NCBI GenBank assembly: GCA_045837725.1
Contig: JBEWZL010000044.1
Location: forward strand, 62,001-126,000
Reading direction: 5' to 3'
DNA: 64,000 nt
DNA from: Vermamoeba vermiformis
Taxonomy: Eukaryota; Tubulinea; Echinamoebida
In this document: piece by piece, positions 11,581-22,197 of the stretch
Numbering within the stretch: the stretch's first letter is position 1
Layout: each line of letters starts with the position of its first letter
The notes under the pieces: generated by a model
What the model saw: the letters and a program-made list of their open reading frames with translations, nothing else
What the model was told of the DNA's origin: nothing
Databases searched by the model: none
Position numbers and translations under genes: made by a program

Positions 11581-12699
11581 TGTTACCGCCACTTCGAAAC
11601 TGCGAAACCTGTCAACAAAACGGCCAAATCATTCCAGCCGGATCGAAACCGCACTACCACAAACAAAATTTTCTTATTTTGAAAGTCTGAGGAGAAAATA
11701 TAATAGTAATCAAGTGCACTAAAGGATGGCGATAATTATAATTGACTAGTGAAAGTTGTAAGTGAGATCTTTTTAGCAAAAAATTTAATTTCAAGATCTA
11801 GCTCTCCAACCATAGGAGAGCCAAATTGCTTCGTGCTCTGATTATAAATAATATATTCGAAATATAGTATACCTAAATATCATTGTTTTGAGGTGCCCAT
11901 CCGAAAATCCAGCTCCATCTGATTTTCAAACCGAATCTTCACTTCCTAATGTAATTTGCGAATATTTTTAGTGGAATCCAATGTGCTTGTATGTTTTTTA
12001 AATATTGGTGTGGTAAATTCATCTAAAAAATCAAGGCTCGCTGCCATCGTTTGATCCCATCCGGTACCGCGATCGATTGGTCAATTCAACTCTGTCAGAA
12101 AACAACCAAATGAAACCATTTTTTCAATTTTGTACAGTCCTACTATCATACTAATTATATATGGCATTACATTGCATAAACTTTCCGTTTTTTGTTAATT
12201 CAAAACTCAATCCTGATATTTGGCGCACTTTTGAAAAGATCAAATTTAATTTTAAATAGTGTTGAGTTAAGGGCCGATTTAGATATGGGTATATAAAATG
12301 CAGCTTGTAGAATATGAATATTAATTTTTTATCATTACTGGAGGGCTTGAAAGCCCGGCACGGTCGTGTCAATCCAAGCACTAATTCGAAAATCATTTGG
12401 AAAATCTCCAATTTAATTTTAAACAACGCATCCAGTATCTAAATCTACAGGGACACGTTGAATTGGCAGTAAATTGAGTATATAAAAAAATGCGTGACAG
12501 ATTTAAGATCGGACAATGGATGGACTTTGCTTACGAGTTATTTCACTGCCAGTGGACGATTGTCTTCTCTTAATATCAATTGTGCGAAATTGATCAATAT
12601 TCGAATAATTTTTTTGCTTGTGGTTGTGCGGTTTCGATCTGGCTGAAATGATCTTGCCGTTTTGTTGACAGGTTTCGCAGTTTCGAAGTGGCGGTAACA
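11581..12699. mobile_element. Non-autonomous TIR DNA transposon (1119 bp) with 5-bp target duplication
   Basis: Terminal inverted repeats of about 87 bp lie at 11581-11667 and 12613-12699. The outer 44 bp match perfectly and about six mismatches follow further in. Ends are TGTTACCGCC...GGCGGTAACA. The 5-bp direct repeat GTATG flanks both sides (11576-11580 and 12700-12704), as expected for a target-site duplication. No transposase is visible; the longest frame inside (12151-12426, minus) has no known motif. Termini of the form TGTNR with 4-6 bp duplications are known from Ginger-type transposons, so a Ginger-related MITE is possible; superfamily assignment is inference. The interior holds small hairpins with GCTCTCC and GGGCTT stems. 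The high TIR identity and intact duplication suggest a fairly recent insertion between two genes. Confidence 0.75.
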
Positions 12700-12853
12700 G
12701 TATGGTATCATACTCGACCGACCATGGTTGAAAAGAACAGTTCAGATTTTCAAATAACGGAAACTGACATTTTTGGGGGCGCCAAATTTCATTACTTCAT
12801 TCTTACAACAATAGTCAGCTGATGCTATCATAATCTACTTTTAATACAACGCA

Positions 12854-15594
12854 ATGGACTACTCAAAATTAAAACAACCAACTTCGCGTGACAAAAAGCC
12901 GATCGTGTTGTTTTACAACGGCACCTTTGCGCCTATTCACGATGGTAATTGATTTCGTGTAATACAAATGCTATATTTGTCAATGTTATAAGTATAATAA
13001 TGTCAACGGTCGATGCCAAATCGAATTTCATATTCGATTCTATTTTAATTTTATTTGAAATTCGAATTTAGAGCCGACATTGCCGGTCAATAATAACACT
13101 CCAAATATTATTTGCAAATTAATAATTCTAAATTGCTAAACTATTTTGCTAGGCCATTTGGCAGCAATCGACTCAGCGTTTACAGCGTTAGAAGATGCAG
13201 GCTATGAAATACTAGGCGCATATTTATCTCCAGCTCACGGCTGCTATAGTGAAGCTAAACTAAAAGAAAATTACATTCCTTCTCATCATCGAATGGAGAT
13301 GTGTTTGTTAGCGTGCGAAGAACGACCATGGCTTAACGTAGATACTTGGGAAATGATGCAAGAAGCATTTACTTCATTTGTCAACGCCATGCCTGAATTT
13401 TACAAGCGGTTAAAGCAATACGTGCCGTTCTTAAAGAATTTGGACTTTTACGTAAGTTTTCTGGCACCCAATGCTTTATTTATATTCAACCTATCAATAT
13501 ATTATACTCTGGTGCTTATCAAGTTTAGCAAAGGCTTCGCTAATTTTTTGTTGCGGATGCAGATCCAATTTTGCTGACGATATATTTTTTGCTTAAGTCA
13601 AATCCTATTGTGTTAATATTGTATTTTATAGGTCGGATGGGTCGTAGGCGTAGACTCATATCACCCAGTCATGTTCAAAAGAATTCCTAAGTACTTGGAC
13701 ATTTGCATAAGAAACAGATCTGGCTTCGATGAAAAAATTGAAAGCTTCAAGCAAGGTACGATAGATCGAGCACAATATGATCGTTATATAACGTGTTATT
13801 ATAGAGCCAGCGGTTGCAGAAGCCATTGCCAATTCACTGTTTGTTGACGCGGAAATTTTGGACGTTTCATCCACTGCTATTCGCAAAGCTGTGCAGACCG
13901 GAGAAAGTCTTGAAAGTATGTGGTACTTATATACTATATAGTATCCGGCACCTATATTAATAATATGTTATAAGAGTTTTATAAGAACTTGCCTAAGGTC
14001 GCCGAATACATCGTCAAGAACGACCTATGGAAGCCTGCAAAACCTTTGCAATTTCGAAGAATTGAACCTGCTAAAGTCGACTCGGGCATCATAGACTTAG
14101 AATCACAATTAACTCCTCAAAATTTAACAATTGCATTGAGCGCTAGTGGTTGGCTGGGCAAGGATGAAAAAATTGTGAAATTTCAAAAGAATCCGTTAGG
14201 CGAGATGTTCGGATGCAGCGGATCTTTGTATCTCCTCGACGAGATTGAATACGAGCCAGAAAACACGGAAAAATTGAAAAAGTTCGTATTTAAATTTGGC
14301 GGCAAAGCAGCTGGCTTTGGGAAATTTGAACTCGAGGAAAAATTCTTCACAAAATTATCCGTTGACGACCCTCTTTTCCCGAAATGTCTAGCGGCTTTCA
14401 AGAGCAATACGAAGAAGGCATTTACTATGGAGTTCTTGGACAAATACACCTGCTTCGATATGCGCGATGGAATTGAAACGCCTTTGCTCTTTGCGGCTAT
14501 TCGTGAACTGGTACGTGAATGACACTTTGACACTTTGACACTTTGAACATTACTTCATGTATATGACACGTGTCACTGCAGTTTCTTGTCGCTATGAAAA
14601 AATGACAGATGTCATTTCGTGACTTTGGATACTTAACTGACTATTCGTAGGCGAGAATGCACGCAATGTACGCTGGTCAAAAACTCGAAGAAGTGCAAAG
14701 TCTTGGTAGTCCAGCCCTGCGCAACTGGATGGTAGAGCGATTGGTGGGCTACGGCATGAAATTCACAAAAGACGCCGTGGAACACGGGTACGGCCCCGAA
14801 TGCTTTGTACGTACCATCATATTGCCTTATATGGTAATATCTAACGATTGCTATCCAGATTGAAATGCACCATGACAAATTAGAGCAAGAAGTCAACGCG
14901 TACATTGACCGATTAGAAGCATCGAAATTTCAATCGATATTGCATCTAGACTCGTGGATCCACAATTGGATGTTCCGCGAAGATCTAATAGAGGACTACA
15001 GTACGTTATAATAGTCTATCATATGAACTTATCTTTAACGCTTGAGCCTTAGAAACACTATCGGATCTGTCCCTCGAAGAAATTTCAATGCAAATTGGAC
15101 ATCCAAGACACGTTACACGAGGAAAAGTAGCGTTAATAGATTGGGAATATACTTCTAAAGGTAAAAACCTGAGTGTTTGCAACAATTTTTTTCGTTCATG
15201 AACGAACGTACTTAACTTTCCTTTTTTAGGCAATGGCCTCGTTGATTATGGATTCTTTTTCTGGACGAGTGCTATCAATGCGCATGAGATTGAAATGCCC
15301 GCAGCGTTGTTTTATTACACGCAGCTGTGTCACTACGGGATCACCAATTACACGTACAACTCGTTTTTGAAAGATTATAGGGACGCGAAATTATATACTT
15401 TTCATCGCTTAATATCGACTTTTGGACATTGTATGGGTCCTGCTTATAACGCAGTCGAACATTGGAAAAATATTCGGGTCAACATGTTGCAATTGTTGCA
15501 CGATCACGTGCCTGAAAAATACAAGAATAATAATAATAATAACGTTAAAGTTGCTAATAATAAGAAAACGAAACGTGACTGCGTAGTAATGTAA
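12854..15594 (+). CDS. Bifunctional NMN adenylyltransferase-like/APH-type kinase fusion with C-terminal CaaX box
   Basis: Nine exons: 12854-12944, 13153-13451, 13632-13755, 13805-13915, 13975-14510, 14651-14806, 14859-15000, 15053-15160, 15230-15594; 643 aa. Residues 15-235 match eukaryotic NMNAT: GTFAPIHDGH carries the GxFxPIxxxH nucleotide-binding motif, NVDTWE follows the loop as in human NMNATs, and SSTAIRKA is the SSTxxR motif. NMNATs make NAD from ATP and NMN. Residues 235-620 form an aminoglycoside-phosphotransferase/CHK-like kinase domain with catalytic HLDSWIHN (HxDxxxxN) and metal-binding LIDWEY. The C-terminus is an Asn run, a basic stretch and CVVM, a CaaX box that predicts farnesylation and membrane attachment. 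Bacterial NadR also joins NMNAT to a kinase, but with a different kinase fold. A role in salvage of a nicotinamide riboside-like substrate is inference. Confidence 0.8.
14518..14614. repeat. GACACTTT tandem repeat and TGACA/TGTCA palindromes in an intron
   Basis: Just after the intron donor at 14511, the 8-mer GACACTTT is repeated three times in tandem (14521-14544). It is followed by the exact palindrome TGACACGTGTCA at 14564-14575 and by a related inverted repeat, TGACAGATGTCA, at 14603-14614. The arms TGACA and TGTCA are the common unit. Confidence 0.6.
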
Positions 15595-15712
15595 CATAAA
15601 AATTGAAATGTACAGGGTTAGATCAGCTAATTTTTCATCATTATTTACACTAAAAATACATCTTTTTTGTTTCTATGTTACAATAGTAAAGTACATTTCG
15701 GGCTTGAAGTTT

Positions 15713-16777
15713 TCACCAAATAAACGGCGAGTTGTGACTAAATTTGGCATCGGACATCAACACATCGATCACGTGCCATAGTTTTCGCTTCTTAAGCTCT
15801 TTCAATAGTGATCTGCTCTTCAGCACAACTTCGGTCTTGTCCACCACGTTCATGAACAGCTTCACAATTTCATGATTGCCGCTCGCACAAGCTGCCAAAA
15901 ATGCGCTGAAAACTTTCTTCTTATTGTCTCTGACCTGCGGATAAGACAGCAATTGTTTCACGACTTGAATACCGTTCGGATCTGAGCCAGCAATTTTCAA
16001 CGCGTCACTGCGACAAGATGCTGGATCAATTCCAAGATGATCGACAAAGAGTTTGACAGATGACACGTGTCCAAATTGAGCTGCTGTCTCGAATGCCTTT
16101 GCCATAATTTTCGAGTCAGGGTTGAGGTGTTCAGTGAACCGTTTGTCACGTGCCAATAACAAAATCATCTCCTCGTTGTTGTTTTCTACGGCGATATTAA
16201 GTGGGTTGTCGATCGAATCATCGTACAGCGTCGGATGAGGAAATTTCAGGAGAAATTTCGCGATGTCGATGTTGTTCAGTTTGACGGCCATTCTCAGCGC
16301 GAAGTTATTTTGCTCGTTGATGTCGATCACGTGCTTCTTATTCGAGTTAAGAATTTCTTTGACAACTTGAGGTCTGTTGGCAATGACTGCGTAACTGAGA
16401 ATAGGAAACGTATCGATACCATCAATCATTCGAGATTTATCCCTGATTTGGACTTTGAGATCTATTTTGGGATGTTCTATTAATATCTTCACCATCTCTG
16501 AATTGTTGCAAAGTATCGCTTGTTTGAGCGCGTTGTTGTTGTTTGCTGAAGGTTTGATGATCGGAGAATTTCGGAGAATTAGTTTGACGAACTCGGTGTC
16601 GCCGCTCTCGATGAAATCTAGCAATAGATTATCGTGCCTAATGTTCACAGTGTCGAGCAATAGCTTTTTAAGTTCTTCGGGTTTGAGCCTTGGTCCCTGG
16701 GAGAAAGTATTAACCAACGAAAGTACATACTTTGAACGACTTAAACTTACGCCTAAATGCAACGGTCGACTCCCCAT
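15713..16777 (-). CDS. Ankyrin-repeat protein (downstream module)
   Basis: Exons 16751-16777 and 15713-16696 if the 54-nt GTAAGT...CCCAG segment at 16697-16750 is an intron (336 aa). Without splicing the frame stays open (354 aa). It contains about eight slime-mould-type ankyrin units, recognisable from repeated phrases such as EFVKLILRNS, EMVKILIEHPKID, DIAKFLLKFP, SSVKLFVDHLGID and EIVKLFM. Ankyrin repeats are protein-interaction scaffolds; no other domain is seen. The ATG is only 30 bp beyond the stop of the upstream ankyrin gene. A consensus 60-nt intron (16783-16842) would join the two reading frames in phase, so both may be parts of one 746-aa protein. A near-copy of TGACACGTGTCA lies in the coding sequence at 16061-16072. 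Confidence 0.7.
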   Translation of the reverse strand: MGSRPLHLGVSLSRSKYVLSLVNTFSQGPRLKPEELKKLLLDTVNIRHDNLLLDFIESGDTEFVKLILRNSPIIKPSANNNNALKQAILCNNSEMVKILIEHPKIDLKVQIRDKSRMIDGIDTFPILSYAVIANRPQVVKEILNSNKKHVIDINEQNNFALRMAVKLNNIDIAKFLLKFPHPTLYDDSIDNPLNIAVENNNEEMILLLARDKRFTEHLNPDSKIMAKAFETAAQFGHVSSVKLFVDHLGIDPASCRSDALKIAGSDPNGIQVVKQLLSYPQVRDNKKKVFSAFLAACASGNHEIVKLFMNVVDKTEVVLKSRSLLKELKKRKLWHVIDVLMSDAKFSHNSPFIW

Positions 16778-16807
16778 TTTGCCTATATAAAGTAAGTGTC
16801 GGTTAGA

Positions 16808-18143
16808 TTATAGTTTTATTATTGCAATCATACTGAGCTTACTCTGAGTATAGTAAGTTTGGAGCAAAGTGAGCACTTTCAAGCGTCCTTGTTTCCGCAA
16901 ATCGCTGAAGAAATGCCTCGGTTCAATCTCGTTGGCGAGATTAATGTTCATTTGCGTGATTAATATACTAATTACTTGACAATCTTCTCGATCGGATCTG
17001 CAACAATCTGCAAAGATGTTCAAAATATCTCCGCGGAAGTACGTCACGTTGGGGTACTGGAACAGAAATTTCGCTAGCGCCGCGTGACCGTTCAAGCAAG
17101 CAATTCTGAGAATTTTGTTTTTTTCGTGCGCCGGCTCAATGTCGAATTTTTCAACCAGGGTCTTAATTATTCCGATGTGTCCTTCGTGGGCGGCTAACTC
17201 CGCGACTTCGTATACTGTCTCAATACTATACTTGAAGTGCCTAATAAGTTCTTTCAACATGTCCGTACTTCCAGACTTTGCAGCAATTCTGAGCAGTTTG
17301 ATCGATTCTTCGTCTTCCGCCAATGTTTCTATTTTTGGATTCACTGGTTTCTTGTACGTATAAGTACTTATTGCCATCTTACTGGCACTAGTAGTATATA
17401 AATCATCGTCTATTTTCTTCGTTACTAAGGGCATTGGAATTAAAATTTCCTCCGACTTGCTGCATCGGATCAAGGGTTGTTGAGTTGGCTTGTTAAGAAG
17501 GTACCGGACTAACTCGATGTTATTATTCTTTACTGCGTATCGTAGAGTCTTCTTATGAGTATCTTTAAGGTCTATTAAGTAGGTGTGTTCTTCTATCAAT
17601 AGCTTCGCAATGGCAGTTTGATTTTGTTTAGCCGCGTAGTCGATGATATTGTAGTTCTTAATGTTATTTCCATCCTCCACGTCCCATATAGGCAGTGTGC
17701 TATTATATTTGGGGTGTTCTATCAACAGTTGAAGAATTTCAATATTTCCGTTGCCGATCGCTTCGCGAATGATTTTGTTTCTCTTAGCTGATGGGTTGAC
17801 CGTCGTAGATTTGTTCAAAATATTCTCCACTACGGCTAAATTGTTATATTTGACGTATTTATAGAGAAGATCGTTGTGGTTGTAACGATGTGGATTTGAG
17901 ATCATCAGATCCAGGACGAGTTGGTGATAAGGTTTGTTCAGAAAGATGAACTTCGTGGCTACTAGCGGCAAAATAACGAGCTTTACAACCTCTGGAGGCA
18001 ACTCTGATATATTAAACGAGGGTAGCTAAACGGCAGATTAATAAATCACAAATGGAATTATTCCGCCAATTAATTACCTGCTTCGGATTGCGAGAAAGAA
18101 CCAAAGAACTACTTGCCCTATTTAATTCTACTTGTTTTTTCAT
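16808..18143 (-). CDS. F-box-like ankyrin-repeat protein (upstream module)
   Basis: Exon 1 18078-18143 and exon 2 16808-18001, joined in phase 0 at an acceptor CAGAG, give 419 aa. Residues 20-45 (LPPEVVKLVILPLVATKFIFL) look like a degenerate F-box as in slime-mould ankyrin proteins. About nine ankyrin-type units follow (VVENILNKS, ILQLLIEHPK, AIAKLLIEE, LVRYLLNKP, MLKELIRHF, IIKTLVEKFDIEPA, LAKFLFQYP). The order of units and the C-terminal helix resemble the downstream ankyrin gene, so the pair arose by duplication. A putative role as an SCF adaptor or scaffold is inference. Confidence 0.7.
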
Positions 18144-18410
18144 CGCCTCCTTCGCAGCTGATAAAAATCAGAATTTTGGTCGCAGATTGAGGTCCGGATC
18201 TTACCTAACTGGCCTGCAGAGTTCGATGCGCGTACTAAAATAGGTCCAAATGCACTCATAATGATACAAGAAAATAAATATTAGCGTTGTCGCGTGGTAT
18301 CTTGTTAGATCTCGTGTTGTTTCTCGTGCAGTTTTGTTGATTAAATCTGACGCTCGAAAAACATCTATTTTTTTTGTCGGTTTTTTAACAAATACAACAA
18401 CTCCCTAATA

Positions 18411-20930
18411 ATGTTGCGTAGTATTGTATCTATTGGTCGCAAGCAGTTGTTGAAGACTAGCAGATCGTTCTCCACTGCACTCATCAGAAACAACAAAACC
18501 AGATCAACCAAAAAATCAACTCAAAATAATTTATTTACATCGAAAAATGATAATAGAGTAATTACAAATGCCTTTAAGGTAATTTATATGCCCCTACTAA
18601 TTTTTTTAATAATTATTTTCTAACGAATAATTATTTTTTCAGATGCAGGCAATTTTTAACATTAAGAGAAATTACAGCACTGCGGAAACTACTAAAGCAA
18701 CATCAGAAGACTTTGCTAATCAATATCACTTAACTGGTATGCCTTGGTGACGAATAAACAAAACTAGATCAGACAAAAAATTTTCAGCATTTTCCTTTAA
18801 TTGCCTGAATATTATAATAATTATTTTTGTATTATAGCCGAATCAGAAGTACAATTGGGACTTCAATTGCTGTCGTTCCGTGATTTTGACGCCTCGATCG
18901 CACACTTTCAAGCTGCCTTGAACTCCAGTCCTAACTACGTTAAAGCCATCAGAGGTAATTATATGTCATATATAATAATATACTATATCACAGGCTTGTT
19001 GTGAGATCTGGATCGCGAACGATTTTTTTTGTCAATACAGTAAATTCACTGCTTTGTTGCACGAGCAAATTTTACGATTTATTAATAATACGATCATTTA
19101 TTATAGGTCTTGGTATTTGCCATATGAGAAAAGGAGATTACAACAAATCAAAAGAATATTTTAACAAACTTTTGACTTTCATTCCGTAAGTCACCAAAAA
19201 ATTACTTAAAATTCGGCAAAAATAGCCAACAATAATAACATGTATTATACTAAGCTAATAATAATGTTAGGAGCCTATTATCTCTTATTCTAATTTTTCC
19301 TTTTTTAGAAATGACAAAGAAGCGATTCTCGATTTAATTGTTTGCGATTTTGAACAAACGAAAGACGAAGCTAAAGCAGTCGCTGCCTTGGAACAATTTA
19401 TCAGCCAAAATCCCGGTCATCTTTCAGGCTACAAAACTTTAGCGACTTTAAAGTTGTCGTTACAAAAGTACCCTGAAGCTGTGGATGCGTTCAGCAGAGT
19501 ATTGCAAGTTAACCCGAACGATATTGACGCACTTACTTTCATCGGTAAGCACTATAGCAATTCAATTTCATTCTTTAAAGCACTTGAGCCGAGATCCGGA
19601 TGCGGTCGAACCTGAATTTGTTTGAAAATTAATTTAACTGATGTAATTATTATCCCGTTACTAAGACATTATATGTAGGCACAATTTTGGGCAAGACTGG
19701 CGAAATAGATCGTGCTATTGAAATTTTGACTCGTGCGATCGAGCTGATCGAAGCGCACAACAAGGAAGTGTTGTACGGCCAAGAACAGCTTGCAGAACAA
19801 GCTAGACTCGAAGCTGAAGCTGAGAGAAATGGCGGAAAGAAACATGTTGACGAACATAATAAGGTACAATTATACAGCAAAAAATTTGTAACGGGATCTG
19901 CTCACACAAAAATTCAAATTTTTTTCTTAATGCTCGAAATGCTAATAGTATATGTATAGGGTATTTTGGGCTTCGAAGAGTCCAAGCTCCCCAAGAAAAA
20001 GAGACAAATTGCGGATGTGGAAGACGACGACGCAGAAATTAATCAAAACGTTGCTCAACCTGGCCAGAACGACGCTAAGACCGCCAATAACCTCGTCTAT
20101 ATCAACGACGTTGAAGCTTATATCCAATTATCCGAGTTAATTAATGATAATGCTGAACGCGAGCAGATCTTGCGAAAGGCTCATGAAACAAATCCACAAA
20201 ATGAAATTGTTCTTGGACGATTGGCGCAAATTGAAGCTGCTAAGGGTAACAGAGACGAAGCTACTAGACATATTCAAAGGTAAGCACTCAAACTTTCAAT
20301 CTTCATCCAAAAGCCACATCCGTTACAAAAACTAATTTTGATAAAATTTAAATAGAGCTTTGTTATTGAACCCTTCGAACCCTAAACTTTACGAGATCTG
20401 CGGCAGTGCTTCGTTGATGCTCAAGAACTTCAATGAAGCTCTTGAATACTTCCAACGTTCAATGCAACTCAACAAGGGTTTGACGAATTTGATCGTGGCT
20501 AATCTTATGAGCCATGGCGCTAGCTTCGTTGACGACCACTCTGACTATGAGGTAATTAACTATATGAAAATAATTTTAAACAATTACAAAATGAAATTTT
20601 TGGCTCGATCCGTTTTTCGGAAATTTCTTTTCGTAGAGAAATGATACTAATGAATTAATATTACTGTAGTCTGGCTCACGAACATTCGAAATTTTGGTTC
20701 GCTTGTTCTCTGAACCAAAAGAAGCTGAACAAACTGCACGTACCGTTCTGAATCTGATCGGCGACGAAGGACCAGAACTGCCGCTCGTATTGGTTGGCTT
20801 GGCTATTGGTGCTAATCGAAATAAGCTGGATGATTGGGCCGATCGATGGGCCCATGCTGCGCATAAAGAAGGCGTTTATAAGAAGTTGAAGGATTGGGCT
20901 CAGGCTAGCGCTCCGAAAGTTGAGTGGTAA
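18411..20930 (+). CDS. Mitochondrial-type TPR-repeat protein
   Basis: Nine exons: 18411-18578, 18643-18736, 18838-18954, 19107-19185, 19309-19544, 19679-19863, 19960-20279, 20356-20551, 20670-20930; 551 aa. The N-terminus is basic and Ser/Arg-rich without acidic residues for over 30 residues (MLRSIVSIGRKQLLKTSRSF), as in a mitochondrial targeting sequence. At least seven tetratricopeptide units follow, for example around residues 90-160 (DASIAHFQAALNSSPNYVKA), 190-230 (YPEAVDAFSRVLQVNPNDID) and 400-440 (FNEALEYFQRSMQLNKG). An acidic, Lys-rich linker with a KKKRQIADVEDDD stretch sits near residue 300. TPRs bind partner proteins; no enzyme domain is present. I cannot name an ortholog. AATAAA lies at 21019, about 90 bp after the stop. 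Confidence 0.75.
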
Positions 20931-21234
20931 AAACAAAGAAAAATAGCCTAAAAAATAAGCCTAAAAATACAAATGAGAAGCTGAATAGTTAAATGAATAG
21001 TATTCACTGGATATGCGAACAATAAAAGCCATAAAAACTAAAATACTTGGACAAGTAATCAAGGAACTTGTTGATCTTCAACCAAAGAGAACAAAATTCT
21101 TTGGCATTTATGCAAACAGAGTGTCCATTGAATTTCTGGAAATGGTTAAGAACATTGGTCAGGCGAAAAAGGCCTTTTTCATTCTTTCAAGCACCACTAA
21201 TGTCGTGGCAGGAAGGTTCTTATGAACGCGTGCA
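20931..21234. other. Convergent intergenic region
   Basis: Between the TPR gene stop and the stop of the SAM-like gene. A plus-strand frame at 21013-21225 (70 aa) has no recognised motif and overlaps a likely polyadenylation signal; I treat it as 3' UTR. Confidence 0.35.
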
Positions 21235-21845
21235 CTAAGTAGTGGCATGATCGAGCTTGAGATGATAGTACTTTTTCTTTGCACTGTCTGTTACAGCGGA
21301 TGAAGATCTCCCTCCCAGGCTGAGTTTTATAATGTCGTACTCAAGCTCCGCAATTTGTTTTTTTAATATTGCAATCTCATCATTGGTGTGAGGTTGTGCC
21401 TCTAAAGGGTGATTAATAAAGCAAATTTAACAATATCTGTACGTCGCTTACCTGGTTCCGCGAGAGACTTCAGTTTTTTGAGCTCTGCCCACAGAATTCG
21501 CGCGTGCCCATCGAGTAAGCTCAGGCTTGCTTTCAGGTCCATCCTGTCGTCGAATTGTAGCAGTGCAGCGCCATTAATTGCTTGGTCGATAAGAATTTTC
21601 AAACTTTTATCAACAGCAAGCCGTTTTTCCGTAACTCGAAAGTTCAAGACTTTTCGCGCCCAATCCGCCACATCTTCCGTCGTCCATTCTGTTACTGGCC
21701 GTGCAGAATACGCCGTCGTAGCTGTGTCTGTACCAAGAAAGACGTTAATACACAGGAGATCCAAAGGATCTTTTAAAATTCCCGTATTTACATACGTATT
21801 TAATTTAAATTGATTGATTATTGCAAATAATCTATTTTGAAACAT
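21235..21845 (-). CDS. SAM-domain-like protein with C-terminal coiled coil
   Basis: Exon 1 21452-21845 and exon 2 21235-21401 give 186 aa. Residues 52-120 look like a sterile alpha motif: EWTTEDVADWARKVL, an INGAALLQFDD loop and a GHARILWAELKKL final helix. Exon 2 adds a short coiled coil (ILKKQIAELEYDIIKLSL) and a basic tail. SAM domains mediate homo- or hetero-oligomerisation; no catalytic part is present. The first 45 residues are AT-rich and may be non-coding, so the true start could be a later exon. The same W-x2-DVxxWA pattern opens the Crinkler-like protein at 55360-58465, which suggests the two could share a partner or origin. Confidence 0.55.
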
Positions 21846-22197
21846 ACATTATTAATTATTTGAGACAATCTGGGGATTTAATTTTCAGACAAAGAAGATT
21901 CGGATTCAATTTAGCCTAACTTGGGCTATTTACCATTGGATAAATCAGTTACCTTGGTCGTTTTTCTCCATTAAATATGAGATAATAATTGTAAGTTGTG
22001 GACTCCTGCGTTCAATTTGCAACAAATGGCGCCAAACGAATTTACACAGTCGGCAGGCCCGGCGAGAGCACGTCTTAGACTAATTTGGGTAAACAAGGGC
22101 GAGCTCTAAGGAAATCAAAGTAATTGCCAAGACAACATTAAATAAAAAAACTTGTGTAAATTTTAATTTTATCATCATCATCTCTTTTTACAATTGC
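21846..22197. other. Intergenic region
   Basis: Should hold the promoter of the SAM-like gene and the 3' end of the EGF-repeat gene. No open frame or structured element stands out. Confidence 0.4.

Noticed and set aside
12151-12426. 91-codon frame inside the transposon as a transposase fragment
   Set aside because: No DDE, zinc-finger or integrase motif; composition is that of AT-rich non-coding DNA.
21013-21225. 70-aa frame after the TPR gene
   Set aside because: No motif, no splice partner, overlaps a probable AATAAA and lies between two convergent genes.
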